Positions 35,390 through 44,909 of a stretch of 64,000 nucleotides of DNA are shown piece by piece. Numbering within the stretch: the first letter of the stretch is position 1; each line of letters starts with the position of its first letter. Position numbers and translations under genes: made by a program. The DNA is taken from contig NZ_WTWY01000003.1 of assembly GCF_009870825.1 (NCBI RefSeq), forward strand, positions 1 through 64,000, given 5' to 3'. The stretch comes from Paenibacillus sp. USDA918EY. Lineage in GTDB: Bacteria > Bacillota > Bacilli > Paenibacillales > Paenibacillaceae. The notes under the pieces are model-generated. The model saw only the letters and a program-made list of their open reading frames with translations. It was not told the DNA's origin and did not search any database.

Positions 35390-35557
35390 GGCAGAACCAC
35401 CTTTATGTTCGTTAACAACTTGTTTTATTGTGGTTTCTTTTGTCCGGAACTATGCAGCAGGAACTTAAAGCGCTTCGCTTGCTCCCGACACATCTTGAAA
35501 AAAGCCGCCTCCCCCAGCGATTACGCTGAAGACGGCGGCCGAAATTCTGCCCTTCTC

Positions 35558-37921
35558 CTATGTTTCCAATGTATATTTTGCCGGATCGATGTCCCGGATA
35601 AACCGGCTTGGCTCGCCCAAGCTGAACATGCAAAGCTGGTGCATCGCGCGTGTGCAGGCCGTATAAAACAGCTTGCGTTCCGATTCCCTGTCGTATGCGT
35701 CCGAAGATGCGTCGTAGATGACCACTGCGTCAAACTCGACGCCTTTGGCCAGGTAAGAGGGAATGACCAAGGTGCCTGTAACGAACGAAGGCGTCGTTTT
35801 GGCTATTTTTTTGAGCGGAAGCTCTTCTTTTAAAGATTCGTATACGAATTCGGATTCTTCGGCCGTTTTGCAAATGATCGCCGTATGCTCATAACCCTCG
35901 TTTTTTAATTCCTTGATTTTTTGCACGATATGTTGATGGAGCTCCTCCCGGCCGTTGACCTTCCGCAGCACGGGTTTTTCCCCATGGCGGTTGAACGGCA
36001 CGATCGATTCGCCACCCGGCATCATGCTGCGCGTGAAATCCACGATTTCATGCGTCGAGCGGTAGCTGCGCGTGAGGGAGATGACCTCGGTATGTTCTTC
36101 CCCGTACAGCTTTTTCAAAGATTCAAGACTGCCGCCAAGCACGTCCGTGTGGGCGTATATCCCTTGGTTCAAATCCCCGAGCGCCGTCATGCGTGCGCGC
36201 GGAAAAATCCGCTTAACGTATTCAAGCTGAAACGGGGAGTAATCCTGCACTTCGTCGATGAAAACGTGGCGAATGACGTTGTTCACCTGGAAGCCTTTCA
36301 AAAGATCCTGCAAATACAGATAAGGCGTCACATCTTCATAAGAAAGCTTGCCTTCGCGGATCGTTAAAACCGTTTGTTTCCCGATCTCGTCCCATTCGTC
36401 CGGCAGCTTGCCTTCGCTGACTTCCAAGAACAGTTCTTCGTTCAGGAACAGCTCCTCGTACATCGCCTTCACGTCCACAAACCGCGTTCTTTTGATCCAT
36501 TTACGCACCGGCTTCAGCCATTCGTTGACCACCATTTTGGCCAACAGGCTGCGCTCGAGCTCGAAGTCGTCAAAGGTTGCGTTTTTGGCTCCTTGCTTCC
36601 GCCGCATGCGCGTATAAGCCTTCTGGTATTCATCCGGATCAAGCAGCTGAATTTGTTCGTCCACCCAAGGCTCTTTCCGTTCCTGCTTGGCGAATTGCGC
36701 CAGCTCCTTCAGCAGCCAATCCTTGAGCAGCTCAACCCGGTTGGCAAGGCGAACGCCTTGGTCAAAACCGTAAAACTTCTCCTCCATCGCCTGCTCGGAA
36801 ACGATCAGGCGGCCTTTGAACCGGACCGGTTTGAATTTCATCCCGCGATGCTCCAACCGTTCCTTGTACCGCTGGATTGTTTCGAGAAAATGCGGGGAGG
36901 ATTTATATGCGATCGAAGCCCGCTTTGCTTGCAGCCACGGCCCTTCCTCGGCTTTCAAGATCGCCTCCATCTGCGAAAATACGTCCTCCAGGTCGAATTC
37001 CCTGCCAAGCCGATGCTCCAGATATGCCTGGAATGTCGTCTGCAGCATATTTTCCTCCCCGAGTTCGGGCAGCACGGTCGAGACATAGCTGTTGAACATC
37101 GGGTTCGGGGAAAACAGAAGAACCTGATCCGCTTTTAGCGTCTCCCTGTATTTGTACAACAGATAGGCCACCCTTTGGAGCGCCGCCGAGGTTTTCCCGC
37201 TGCCGGCAGCCCCCTGCACGACAAGCATCCGGCTTTTGTCGTTGCGGATCACGGCGTTTTGTTCCTTTTGAATCGTTGCCACGATGCTTTTCATTTGGCT
37301 GTCCGAGGAGTGGCTGAGCACCTGCTGGAGCAGCTCGTCGCCGATCGTGACGCCGGTATCGAACATGACCTTGATGCGGCCGTCGCGAATGACGAACTGG
37401 CGCTTCAGCTCCATTCGGCCGCTGATTTCGCCGCCGGGCGTTTCGTAGGATGCCGGGCCCGGAGCGCCGTCGTAATACAGGCTCGAAACCGGAGCGCGCC
37501 AGTCATAAACGAGAAACGTCTCCTGATCGTCGTCGAGGAACGAAGCGATGCCGAGATAGATTTGTTCCGTCCGCGGCTGCCCTTCTTCAGTAAAATCGAT
37601 GCGTCCGAAATAAGGAGAGTCGACGAGAAGCTTCAGCTTCTTCAGCGTCTCCGATGCCTGCAAATGCGCGCGTTCACGTTCGGATAACACTTGGGATTGC
37701 TGGCGCAGGCTGGTGGACGTTTCGCCCAGATCGTCGGAGCTGCTGAAGTTGACCCTGACTTCATCCCAGAAATCTTTCCTGAGCTCGACGACATCGCCCC
37801 GAACGACGCCCACGTCCGCTTCAAGCGCTTTTTTGCGGACGGCGACTTTGCCGGTTACCATGTCTACCCGCCGCTGTTCGTCCTGCCAATCCTGATCGTT
37901 CAAATCCATGCCCGTCTTCAT
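35558..37921 (-). CDS. helD: RNA polymerase recycling helicase HelD
   Basis: 787 residues of the UvrD-like superfamily 1. The N-terminal 95 residues form the long coiled coil that in HelD enters the polymerase secondary channel. Walker A GAAGSGKTSAALQR is at 237-250 and Walker B is HVFIDEVQDYSPFQ; the C-terminal helicase half has YTACTRAMHQL. HelD releases stalled RNA polymerase from DNA. The start is either ATG 37921 or the in-frame ATG 37909; AAGGGG directly touches the first, so the second has the better spacing. Confidence 0.92.
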   Translation of the reverse strand: MKTGMDLNDQDWQDEQRRVDMVTGKVAVRKKALEADVGVVRGDVVELRKDFWDEVRVNFSSSDDLGETSTSLRQQSQVLSERERAHLQASETLKKLKLLVDSPYFGRIDFTEEGQPRTEQIYLGIASFLDDDQETFLVYDWRAPVSSLYYDGAPGPASYETPGGEISGRMELKRQFVIRDGRIKVMFDTGVTIGDELLQQVLSHSSDSQMKSIVATIQKEQNAVIRNDKSRMLVVQGAAGSGKTSAALQRVAYLLYKYRETLKADQVLLFSPNPMFNSYVSTVLPELGEENMLQTTFQAYLEHRLGREFDLEDVFSQMEAILKAEEGPWLQAKRASIAYKSSPHFLETIQRYKERLEHRGMKFKPVRFKGRLIVSEQAMEEKFYGFDQGVRLANRVELLKDWLLKELAQFAKQERKEPWVDEQIQLLDPDEYQKAYTRMRRKQGAKNATFDDFELERSLLAKMVVNEWLKPVRKWIKRTRFVDVKAMYEELFLNEELFLEVSEGKLPDEWDEIGKQTVLTIREGKLSYEDVTPYLYLQDLLKGFQVNNVIRHVFIDEVQDYSPFQLEYVKRIFPRARMTALGDLNQGIYAHTDVLGGSLESLKKLYGEEHTEVISLTRSYRSTHEIVDFTRSMMPGGESIVPFNRHGEKPVLRKVNGREELHQHIVQKIKELKNEGYEHTAIICKTAEESEFVYESLKEELPLKKIAKTTPSFVTGTLVIPSYLAKGVEFDAVVIYDASSDAYDRESERKLFYTACTRAMHQLCMFSLGEPSRFIRDIDPAKYTLET

Positions 37922-37933
37922 CCCCTTTTACAT

Positions 37934-37962
37934 TTGACATTCTCTTTCTAATATGTTATAAT
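37934..37962 (+). promoter_or_regulatory. consensus sigma-A promoter of the small RNA
   Basis: TTGACA (37934-37939), a 17-base spacer, TATAAT (37957-37962). Both hexamers are perfect, and no plus-strand gene lies downstream. Confidence 0.88.
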
Positions 37963-37968
37963 ATTTAG

Positions 37969-38071
37969 AGAATCTTTTTGCGTATACCCTATTAAGGGTC
38001 GTATGCTCTATTTTATCAAGATCGATACCGAAAATCAAACGTTTAAGGGGAGCCGTCAGGCTCCCCTTTTT
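37969..38071 (+). ncRNA. candidate small RNA, about 100 nt
   Basis: The transcript is defined by the perfect promoter and the terminator. A first hairpin, ACCCT/AGGGT extended by a GCGTA-type lower stem (about 37978-38004), is followed by an AU-rich single-stranded stretch of roughly 35 bases and the terminator hairpin. No open reading frame with a ribosome site fits. It lies between helD and the adenine deaminase gene, both on the other strand. It looks like a trans-acting small RNA; I do not recognise the family. Confidence 0.68.
38045..38071 (+). terminator. terminator of the small RNA
   Basis: AAGGGGAGCC (38045-38054) pairs with GGCTCCCCTT (38059-38068) around GTCA, followed by T. It is a textbook intrinsic terminator on the plus strand. 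Confidence 0.9.
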
Positions 38072-38140
38072 ATGATTTAAAAGCATAGGTTTCGAAGGGA
38101 CGGCTTCCTTATATCCCAAGGAAAATTTCTTCTAAGCGCG

Positions 38141-38181
38141 GTCCGTTTTGTGAACGTACATCGATAGACGTTTTCCTTGCG
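38141..38181. repeat. copy 3 of the dispersed intergenic repeat
   Basis: On the minus strand GCAAGGAAAACGTCTATCG is followed by AAAACGGAC. Same word order as at 13366-13422. Confidence 0.55.
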
Positions 38182-38214
38182 TTCAATCGGTTTAAACCAT
38201 TCCTGAAGGCAATC

Positions 38215-40032
38215 TTAAACAAACAACGGCACGATATCGATGCCTTCCGCGGAAATCCGCACCAAACCTTTGTCCGACAGCCGGATTTCCGGAATGACCA
38301 CCAAAGCGAGCAAAGACAAGGTCATAAAGGCGTTGTTCAGCGGACATCCCGCCTGCAACAGCGCCTGGCTGATCGCTTCGGACCGGCTTGCCACCGTTTC
38401 GAACGGCTCATCCGACATGATGCCGCCGACTGCCAAAGGGAACTCCGTCATGCCGTCTTCGGTCAGCATCACGACGCCGCCCTGCATTTCCGCCACCCGG
38501 TTGCCCGCTTGAGCCATCAGTTTATCGTCGTTGCCGATCACCGTCAGGTTATGGCTGTCATGCGCGACGGTCATTGCAATGGCGGCCCGTTTCGCAAATC
38601 CGATGCCTTTTACGAGGCCGAGGGCATGCCCGCCGCCTTTGCCATGCCGTTCAAATACGGCCATTTTGCAAAGATCCTCGCCTGGATCCGGCAGCGCGAT
38701 GCCGTTTTTCACGTTTACCTGCACATGGCGCTCAATGGTTTCCACATGATTTTCAACGACTTCGATCGCGCGGGCCGCGGCCTTGCCTTCGGCAACTGGC
38801 GCTGCAATGGCAAAATCGTCAGCGGTCAGTTCCCGGTTCAGCTTGACCGTGTTGAATGCGGACGCCGGCAGCTCATATCGCTCCCAATCGATGGCCATCC
38901 GGCCGTTTTCGGCGACAACCTGCCCGGCGGCGATCGTCATCGTGACGTTTACGTCCGCCAAATTCCCGTCCAGCAGGATGATGTCGGCGTAAGCGCCGGG
39001 GATGATCGCTCCGATGTCCCGGGACAAGCCGAACCGTTCCGCCGTGTTGATCGTCGCCATCTGGAAGGCCGTCACCGGCTTCACGCCCTGGGCAATCGCA
39101 TGGCGGACGACAAAATTCATGTGCCCCTCGTTTTTCAGCGATTCCGAGCTGCGGTCGTCGGTGACCAGCATCATCCGGCGCGTGTCCAATCCGCCTTCGG
39201 TATGCGCTTTGATCGTGGCCGCTACGTCATGCCAGGCCGATCCTTGGCGCATTTTCGCATACATGCCGAGGCGTACCCGTTCGATCACATCCTCGGCGGT
39301 GACGCATTCGTGATCGCCGTTCACCCCGCTGGCCGCGTATACCGGCAGCCGCCAATCGTCGGATTTCCATGTGAAATGCCCGTCGGCCATTTTCCCCGCG
39401 GCAAGCGTCGCCTGGATTTCCCCGATCATTTTATCGTCGCCGTACACAACGCCCGGAAAATTCATCACTTCGCCGAGCCCGATCATGTCGTCTCCCCAGC
39501 TCAACGCCTCGGCAACCTCTTCCGGTCCGATGAAGGCGCCGGTCGTTTCGAGGCCAGGGTGCGTCGAAGGGACGCAGGACGCAACCTGCATATACGCCGC
39601 CAGCGGAGTCGACCTCGCCTCTTCCAGCATAAAACGCAGCCCGTCCAGTCCGAGCACGTTCGATATTTCATGCGCGTCGAAAAATCCGCCGGTCGTTCCG
39701 AGCGGCAGCACCGCCCGGGCAAATTCCGTCGCCGTCATCTGCGTGCTTTCGATATGGCAGTGGCCGTCAAGCAAACCCGGCGCGGCATATTTCCCTCCCG
39801 CGTCGATGATTTTTGTTTCCTCGCCGATCGTATGGCTTACGTCCCGGCCCACGTAAACGATCCGGGCGCCTCTTGCCGCAATCGACATGCCCGGCAAAAT
39901 CTCTCCCGAGATGACGTTCACCAGTCGGACGTTTCGGATGACCAGGCTTGCCTTCAAATCGCCGCGGGCCGCCGCCACCAGTTCCGGCACGCATTCCGCG
40001 AAAGGTTGTCTTCCCCATGCTGTCGTGTTCAT
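38215..40032 (-). CDS. ade: adenine deaminase
   Basis: 605 residues of the amidohydrolase superfamily; it converts adenine to hypoxanthine for purine salvage. Metal-site motifs are GLLDGHCHIEST and FFDAHEISNVLG; ASGVNGDHECVTAEDV and LVTDDRSSESL are further conserved blocks. The length and the C-terminal domain (AMTVAHDSHNLTVIGNDD) match AdeC enzymes. GGAGGG precedes the ATG. It stands alone on the minus strand. Confidence 0.95.
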   Translation of the reverse strand: MNTTAWGRQPFAECVPELVAAARGDLKASLVIRNVRLVNVISGEILPGMSIAARGARIVYVGRDVSHTIGEETKIIDAGGKYAAPGLLDGHCHIESTQMTATEFARAVLPLGTTGGFFDAHEISNVLGLDGLRFMLEEARSTPLAAYMQVASCVPSTHPGLETTGAFIGPEEVAEALSWGDDMIGLGEVMNFPGVVYGDDKMIGEIQATLAAGKMADGHFTWKSDDWRLPVYAASGVNGDHECVTAEDVIERVRLGMYAKMRQGSAWHDVAATIKAHTEGGLDTRRMMLVTDDRSSESLKNEGHMNFVVRHAIAQGVKPVTAFQMATINTAERFGLSRDIGAIIPGAYADIILLDGNLADVNVTMTIAAGQVVAENGRMAIDWERYELPASAFNTVKLNRELTADDFAIAAPVAEGKAAARAIEVVENHVETIERHVQVNVKNGIALPDPGEDLCKMAVFERHGKGGGHALGLVKGIGFAKRAAIAMTVAHDSHNLTVIGNDDKLMAQAGNRVAEMQGGVVMLTEDGMTEFPLAVGGIMSDEPFETVASRSEAISQALLQAGCPLNNAFMTLSLLALVVIPEIRLSDKGLVRISAEGIDIVPLFV

Positions 40033-40121
40033 GTAAACCCTCCATTTCTCTTTCCCAAAACCTCTGCTATATCCCTACTACAGTTCTAATCATCATACAT
40101 CTCCCCGAAAACAAAAATCAA

Positions 40122-40149
40122 TTCTTTAAAAATCTTAAGATTTTCTTAG
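40122..40149. promoter_or_regulatory. direct repeats, candidate response-regulator site
   Basis: TTCTTTAA, ATCTTAAG and TTCTTAG recur at 10-11 base steps upstream of the carboxypeptidase gene. OmpR/VanR-type regulators bind such tandem repeats, so autoregulation by the regulator at 41193 is inferred. Confidence 0.5.
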
Positions 40150-40224
40150 TCGGGGCTTAAACAGTCGCGGCTAAGATGGAAATAATGATGTGTATGAAAA
40201 AATGCATAAACGAGGTAGGGAGAA

Positions 40225-41160
40225 ATGAAGGTTATCCGAAGGAAAAAAAGAAAACGGCATCTGGTGGCGCTGGCGCTGCTTTTTTTGGCGGCGCTCGCGG
40301 TTTCCACATTGTCTATCCGGTTTCCGACGTTCAAAATCGACGCCTCCGCAGCGATGCTTATGGATGTCAAGACCGGAAAGGTATATTATGAACATAACGC
40401 ATCGTCGGCGCTGCCGCCGGCCAGCATGTCCAAAATGATGACGGAGCTGCTTGTGCTGAAAAACGTCAAAGAGGGGCGTTATTCCTGGGATGAGCCGGTA
40501 ACGGCCAGCAAGTATGCCGCAAATGTGACCGGTTCCGAAATCGGGCTTCGTCCCGGCGAAACGCTGACGCTGCGGACGATGTTCGAGGCGATGGCCATTC
40601 ATTCCGCCAACGACGCCGCCATTGCGCTTGCCGAGCACATCGGCGGAAGCGAGCGGGAATTCGTGAAGCAAATGAATGACATGGCGCGGGAGATCGGGTT
40701 ATCCCGGCAAACCGTGTTTGCCAATGCGACCGGTTTGTCGTCGCATGATTTGCAGCCTTTCAAATCGGCTTCGTCGGATCGGGAAACAGTCATGACAGCC
40801 AAGGATTTGGCGTTGCTGACCCGGTATCTCATCCATGCATACCCGGAAATTTTGGACGTGACCGCCAAAACGGAGCTGCGCATCCCCGAAAAACGGCTGA
40901 CGCTGCATACGACCAACGCCATGCTGCCCGGCGAGGCTTTTGGGTACAGCGGGAACGACGGCTTTAAAACAGGCTTTACCCAAAGAGCCGGCTACTGCTT
41001 TACGGGGACCGCCCAAAGGGACGGCCGTCGTTTTATCGCCGTCGTGATGGGGGCGCCGGATGCCCGCACGCGGTTTGAGGACGCCGCCAAAATGTTCAAC
41101 TACGCCTTTAAGGATAGCGGCGTTCCCGCCGTCGCAAGATGGTTTGCTTTAAAAGAATAA
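40225..41160 (+). CDS. D-alanyl-D-alanine carboxypeptidase
   Basis: 311 residues of the S11 penicillin-binding family. One N-terminal membrane segment or uncleaved signal leads into the catalytic domain with S67-K70 (SMSK), S127-A-N129 and K248-T-G. It would remove terminal D-alanine from peptidoglycan stems. It lacks the C-terminal amphipathic anchor domain of PBP5/DacA, so it is probably held by the N-terminal helix. It is first in an operon with a VanRS-like pair, which resembles van-type D,D-carboxypeptidase regulation, but no vanHAX genes are present. Confidence 0.9.
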   Translation: MKVIRRKKRKRHLVALALLFLAALAVSTLSIRFPTFKIDASAAMLMDVKTGKVYYEHNASSALPPASMSKMMTELLVLKNVKEGRYSWDEPVTASKYAANVTGSEIGLRPGETLTLRTMFEAMAIHSANDAAIALAEHIGGSEREFVKQMNDMAREIGLSRQTVFANATGLSSHDLQPFKSASSDRETVMTAKDLALLTRYLIHAYPEILDVTAKTELRIPEKRLTLHTTNAMLPGEAFGYSGNDGFKTGFTQRAGYCFTGTAQRDGRRFIAVVMGAPDARTRFEDAAKMFNYAFKDSGVPAVARWFALKE

Positions 41161-41192
41161 CGATCCGTGAACGATTGCTTGGAGGACTTTTC

Positions 41193-41891
41193 ATGAGAAA
41201 CATATTGGTCGTGGACGACGACAAAGAAATCGCCAATCTGATTTCCATCTATTTGAAAAACGAAGGTTTTCACATCCGCTGCGCCCATGACGGCGAAGAA
41301 GCGCTGAAGCTGCTGAACGATCCGGAGCAGTCGTTTGACCTGATCGTGCTCGACATCATGATGCCGAAAATCGACGGACTGGAGGTATGCCGGCAGGTCC
41401 GGAACACCGCCTCCGTCGTTCCGATCCTGATGCTCAGCGCCAAAACGGAAGACATGGACAAAATTCTCGGCCTGATGACGGGCGCGGACGATTACATGAT
41501 CAAGCCTTTTAATCCGCTGGAATTGACGGTGCGGGTGAAGACGCTCCTGCGCCGCACCTTCCAGTACAACTCGGAAACCAGAAGCCAGGATGACGGGGTG
41601 CTGCGCATTCAGGACGTCGAAATCAACCGGAGCACGCACCGCGTCGTCGCGGACGGCAAGGACATCCAGCTGACCGGGAGGGAATTCGACATTTTGAGCC
41701 TGCTCGCTTCCCACCCGGGACGGGTATTCAGCGCCGAGGAAATTTTTCAGCGGGTATGGAAGGAAAAATATTATGTATCCAACAATACGGTCATGGTTCA
41801 TATCAGCAACTTGCGGGACAAGCTGGAAAAGGAGCTTGGCTATAAGCTGATTCAAACCGTGTGGGGAGTAGGTTATAAAATCGATGCGTAG
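41193..41891 (+). CDS. OmpR-family response regulator, VanR-like
   Basis: 232 residues. The receiver domain has the acidic pair at D8-D10, phospho-acceptor D54 in VLDIMMP, and K in IKPFNP. The C-terminal winged helix (LTGREFDILSLLASHPGRVFSAEEIFQRVW) binds DNA. GGAGG before ATG 41193 decides the start. It follows the carboxypeptidase by 32 bases and overlaps the kinase gene. It probably controls this operon through the repeats at 40122-40149. Confidence 0.92.
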   Translation: MRNILVVDDDKEIANLISIYLKNEGFHIRCAHDGEEALKLLNDPEQSFDLIVLDIMMPKIDGLEVCRQVRNTASVVPILMLSAKTEDMDKILGLMTGADDYMIKPFNPLELTVRVKTLLRRTFQYNSETRSQDDGVLRIQDVEINRSTHRVVADGKDIQLTGREFDILSLLASHPGRVFSAEEIFQRVWKEKYYVSNNTVMVHISNLRDKLEKELGYKLIQTVWGVGYKIDA

Positions 41892-42987
41892 TTTTTCGAA
41901 CAAACTGCAATGGAAAATCATCCTGCTGTTTTTTTTCAGCCTTGCCTTGACGTTTGCCACGCTATATGTGATGGTTCAGGTTCTGGATATCATATACCAT
42001 CGATATAGACCCCAGCTGTACCCGCTTGTGCTCCGGATTATCAGCGTGAATCGCTACGTCGGTTTTTCGCTGTGGCAATCGGTTGTCGTTATCTTCCTTT
42101 TCATTTTTTACGTCATGCTGCTGAGCTGGGGAACGACGCGGAAATTGACCCGGATTATCCGCGGGGTGAAAAAAATGGCCGAGGGCCATTTGGATGAGCG
42201 GATTCCGGTGCGCTCGAGCGACGAAATCGACATGCTTGCGGACCAGATCAACGCGATGGCCGAGCAGCTTCAGCTGTCCCTGACGGAGGAGCGGATGGCG
42301 ACGCAGGCGAAAAACGAGCTGATCACCAACGTATCCCATGATTTGCGGACGCCGCTGACTTCCATCATCGGTTATTTGCGGCTTATTGAAGAGGATAAAT
42401 ATAAGGACGAGGTCGAGCTCCGGTATTACGTCAACATCGCCTACGAAAAATCCAAACGCATGAACCGGCTCGTGAGCGACCTGTTCGATTATACCCGCAT
42501 GGGTTTCGGCCAAATCGCACTAAACCGGACTTCCATCGATCTCGTGCAGCTGGTCGGCCAGCTGACGGCCGAATTCACGCTGCAGGTCCGAAACCACAAG
42601 ATGGAAATCGAATGGCATCCTCCGCAGGAGAAGCTGCTTGTCCTTGGAGATGGAGACAAACTGATGCAGGCTTTCGAGAACCTCATTACGAACGCGATCC
42701 GCTACGGCAAGGATGGCAAAAAAATCGAAATTCATGCATCGAAAGAAAATAACCACGCCGCCGTAAAGGTCATTAATTTCGGTCCCCCGATTCCCTCCAT
42801 GGAACTGCCGTACATTTTCGACCGGTTTTACCGCGTGGAAAAATCCCGTTCGCTGGATACGGGGGGCGCGGGTCTCGGGCTCGCCATCGTCAAAAGCATT
42901 GTCGAACTCCACGAAGGAACCATTCTGGCGCTCAGCAATCCGCAGCAGACCGAGTTTATCGTCCGGCTTCCGCTTCAATCCCAATAA
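41884..42987 (+). CDS. sensor histidine kinase, VanS-like
   Basis: 367 residues. Two transmembrane segments (about 12-34 and 64-82) enclose a short external loop of about 30 residues, followed by HAMP, the H-box NVSHDLRTPLTS with H152, and the ATPase domain (NLITNAIRYG, GGAGLGLAIVK). The short sensor loop is as in VanS, where signals are read near the membrane. Its start overlaps the regulator end by eight bases. Confidence 0.92.
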   Translation: MRSFSNKLQWKIILLFFFSLALTFATLYVMVQVLDIIYHRYRPQLYPLVLRIISVNRYVGFSLWQSVVVIFLFIFYVMLLSWGTTRKLTRIIRGVKKMAEGHLDERIPVRSSDEIDMLADQINAMAEQLQLSLTEERMATQAKNELITNVSHDLRTPLTSIIGYLRLIEEDKYKDEVELRYYVNIAYEKSKRMNRLVSDLFDYTRMGFGQIALNRTSIDLVQLVGQLTAEFTLQVRNHKMEIEWHPPQEKLLVLGDGDKLMQAFENLITNAIRYGKDGKKIEIHASKENNHAAVKVINFGPPIPSMELPYIFDRFYRVEKSRSLDTGGAGLGLAIVKSIVELHEGTILALSNPQQTEFIVRLPLQSQ

Positions 42988-43000
42988 ACGGCTTCATTTA

Positions 43001-43050
43001 AAAAGAGGCTTGTCTTGGAGAACCCCCTCTCCGTTGACAGCCTCTTTTCC
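43001..43050. terminator. terminator after the VanRS-like operon
   Basis: AAAAGAGGCTTGTC pairs with GACAGCCTCTTTT with one bulge, and an inner GGAGA/TCTCC stem extends it. It is flanked by A and T runs and can serve both converging genes. Confidence 0.85.
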
Positions 43051-43082
43051 TTACGCGAACGATTCTTACGGCAAACGCCCGC

Positions 43083-44135
43083 TTATTTTTTGAGCCAGGA
43101 CAACCACAGCGCCTCATCGTCATCCGATTTGTGGTAATGCTCTACAAGCCGGTTCAGCCGTTCCAGCTGGTAGCCGTAATCGTACATGGTCGAAGCGACG
43201 ATCGACAGGCGCAGCCGGCTTTCCGGCTGTTCCGCGGAATACCGGAGCACATCTTTCACGAATTCCTCGCTCTCCTGCAGCAATTGGCATGTTTCCACGC
43301 TGTTGGGCTTCAAATTATCCTCGAACTTGAGCAGCACATGCTCGTGCAGCTTGATCAGCTTCTCCAGCTGATGGTCGAACATCCTGTCCGTTTCCTCCGT
43401 TCGTTCGGACTGAAAATAATGCTCTTCCACCGCGTCGAGCACCTCGCGCCCTTTGCGGAGCGTGTTCAGCATTTGCTTGTACACCACAAGATGCCGGTTT
43501 TGGCTGAACGAAGCCCGCTTCATCTTCTTCTGCTCTTCTTCCAGCAGCTTGTATTTGTCCGAAAGCGATTTGATGGAATCCTCAAGCGCCCGTTTTTTGT
43601 CGCGGAAAATGTTTTCCTTGATTTCGTCGGATATCGCCGTCCGCATCAGCAGCGACATCTGGTCGAACGTCGTCTGGATCGATGCCGTAAACTGCACTTT
43701 GGGTTTGGGCGGAAACAGCAAAATGTTGATCAAAAACGCCGACACGATTCCGATCAAACTGAGCGAAAAACGCGTCAACGCAAACTGCCATTGGCCCGAC
43801 GCCTCCATGACGACGATGACGGTGACGAGGGTCAATCCGATCGTGTCTCCCATTTTCAATTTCAAGCAAATCATGATAACGATAATGCATACGAGTCCTA
43901 CCGCGATCGGTTCGTTGGAAAATACCAGACCGGCAATCAATGCCAGCACGGCGCCAAGCGTGTTCGTCTGGAGCTGGTCCAGAAAATAACGCCAGGAACG
44001 GTAGATGGAAGGCTGCATCGCAAAAATGGCGGCTACAGCCGCGATGACCGGCGAGGATAAATGCAGCCACATGCTGATATACAATGCGAGCGTGACGGCG
44101 ATTCCCGTCTTTAACATTCGCGCTCCGAATGTCAC
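43083..44135 (-). CDS. aromatic acid exporter family protein (ArAE/DUF939)
   Basis: 350 residues. The N-terminal half has about six transmembrane segments (FGARMLKTGIAVTLALY at the start, the family-typical opening); the C-terminal half is a soluble helical domain with a long coiled coil around 185-260. Relatives are called ArAE or YqjA-like; the substrate is unknown. GTG at 44135, after GGAGGAGA, is preferred to ATG 44165 because it yields the family N-terminus. Confidence 0.85.
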   Translation of the reverse strand: MTFGARMLKTGIAVTLALYISMWLHLSSPVIAAVAAIFAMQPSIYRSWRYFLDQLQTNTLGAVLALIAGLVFSNEPIAVGLVCIIVIMICLKLKMGDTIGLTLVTVIVVMEASGQWQFALTRFSLSLIGIVSAFLINILLFPPKPKVQFTASIQTTFDQMSLLMRTAISDEIKENIFRDKKRALEDSIKSLSDKYKLLEEEQKKMKRASFSQNRHLVVYKQMLNTLRKGREVLDAVEEHYFQSERTEETDRMFDHQLEKLIKLHEHVLLKFEDNLKPNSVETCQLLQESEEFVKDVLRYSAEQPESRLRLSIVASTMYDYGYQLERLNRLVEHYHKSDDDEALWLSWLKK

Positions 44136-44356
44136 GGCTTCATCTCCTCCTAATTCTAATCCCATTTGAATGATATATACGATTTCAGGCGGGGCTTTGC
44201 TTCAATTTTCCTCTATACGAAATGTTACCCGTTGTCCTTTGTTATGATGCAGACCGGATCCCCGGCCCCGTTTTCCAAAAAGAAAGTATGTTTTTTCCAA
44301 AAAGGCCGATAATACACATTATGAAAGTTTAACCATAACATCAAAGAGGTGACCTG

Positions 44357-44857
44357 ATGAACCATTTCAGAAAAACATTATTGGCAGGGGTCCTATCCTG
44401 CATTCTTGCCGGAGTAGGTTTCTCCTTTGGGCATATCGCTGCGGCGGACAATACACCGACGAGCCCATCCGAAGTAAAACCGCCGGCCGAACCCGAACAG
44501 CATGACGGGCAGCGTCACAAACGCCCCGGCCACCACGGCCGCAAATTCGTATTGTTCAAAGACGCCGCCACCCTGCTTGACATGACCGAAACGGACCTGA
44601 AAAAAGAATGGAAGCAGGGCAAAACGCTTCAGCAAATCGCCAAGGAGAAAAAGAACTGGGATGCCGAAGTGTTTGTGCAAAAGCTGACGGACGTTCAAAG
44701 CGCGAAAATCGACCAAGCGGTCAAAGCCGGAAAAATGACGGACCAGCAGGCGCAGCAGCTCAAGAAAAAGCTGCCGGGAATGCTGAAACGCTTCACGGAG
44801 CATAAATACCAACCGGGCCAGGACCGGAGATTGCCTGCCGCCCATTCCGCCATATAG
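44357..44857 (+). CDS. secreted helical protein, DUF2680-like
   Basis: 166 residues. A signal peptide (LLAGVLSCILAGVGFSFGHIAAA) is followed by a proline- and histidine-rich linker and a helical domain with LLDMTETDLKKEWKQGKTLQQIAKEKK, typical of the DUF2680-type proteins of Bacilli. No function is known. GAGGTGA lies upstream of the ATG. It is followed by its own terminator and converges with the AI-2E gene. Confidence 0.82.
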   Translation: MNHFRKTLLAGVLSCILAGVGFSFGHIAAADNTPTSPSEVKPPAEPEQHDGQRHKRPGHHGRKFVLFKDAATLLDMTETDLKKEWKQGKTLQQIAKEKKNWDAEVFVQKLTDVQSAKIDQAVKAGKMTDQQAQQLKKKLPGMLKRFTEHKYQPGQDRRLPAAHSAI

Positions 44858-44871
44858 TCGTTTTGCCGCAC

Positions 44872-44905
44872 AATAAAATCCTAACGTTTTCGTTAGGATT
44901 TTTTG
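44872..44905. terminator. bidirectional terminator
   Basis: AATCCTAACG and CGTTAGGATT pair around TTTT, with A run before and T run after. Confidence 0.9.
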
Positions 44906-44909
44906 TTTT

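Noticed and set aside
37928..38119. 63-residue open frame over the small RNA locus
   Set aside because: It runs through a perfect promoter and terminator on the opposite strand and has no ribosome site.
38509..40089. 526-residue open frame antisense to adenine deaminase
   Set aside because: Shadow frame; the adenine deaminase motifs on the other strand are decisive.
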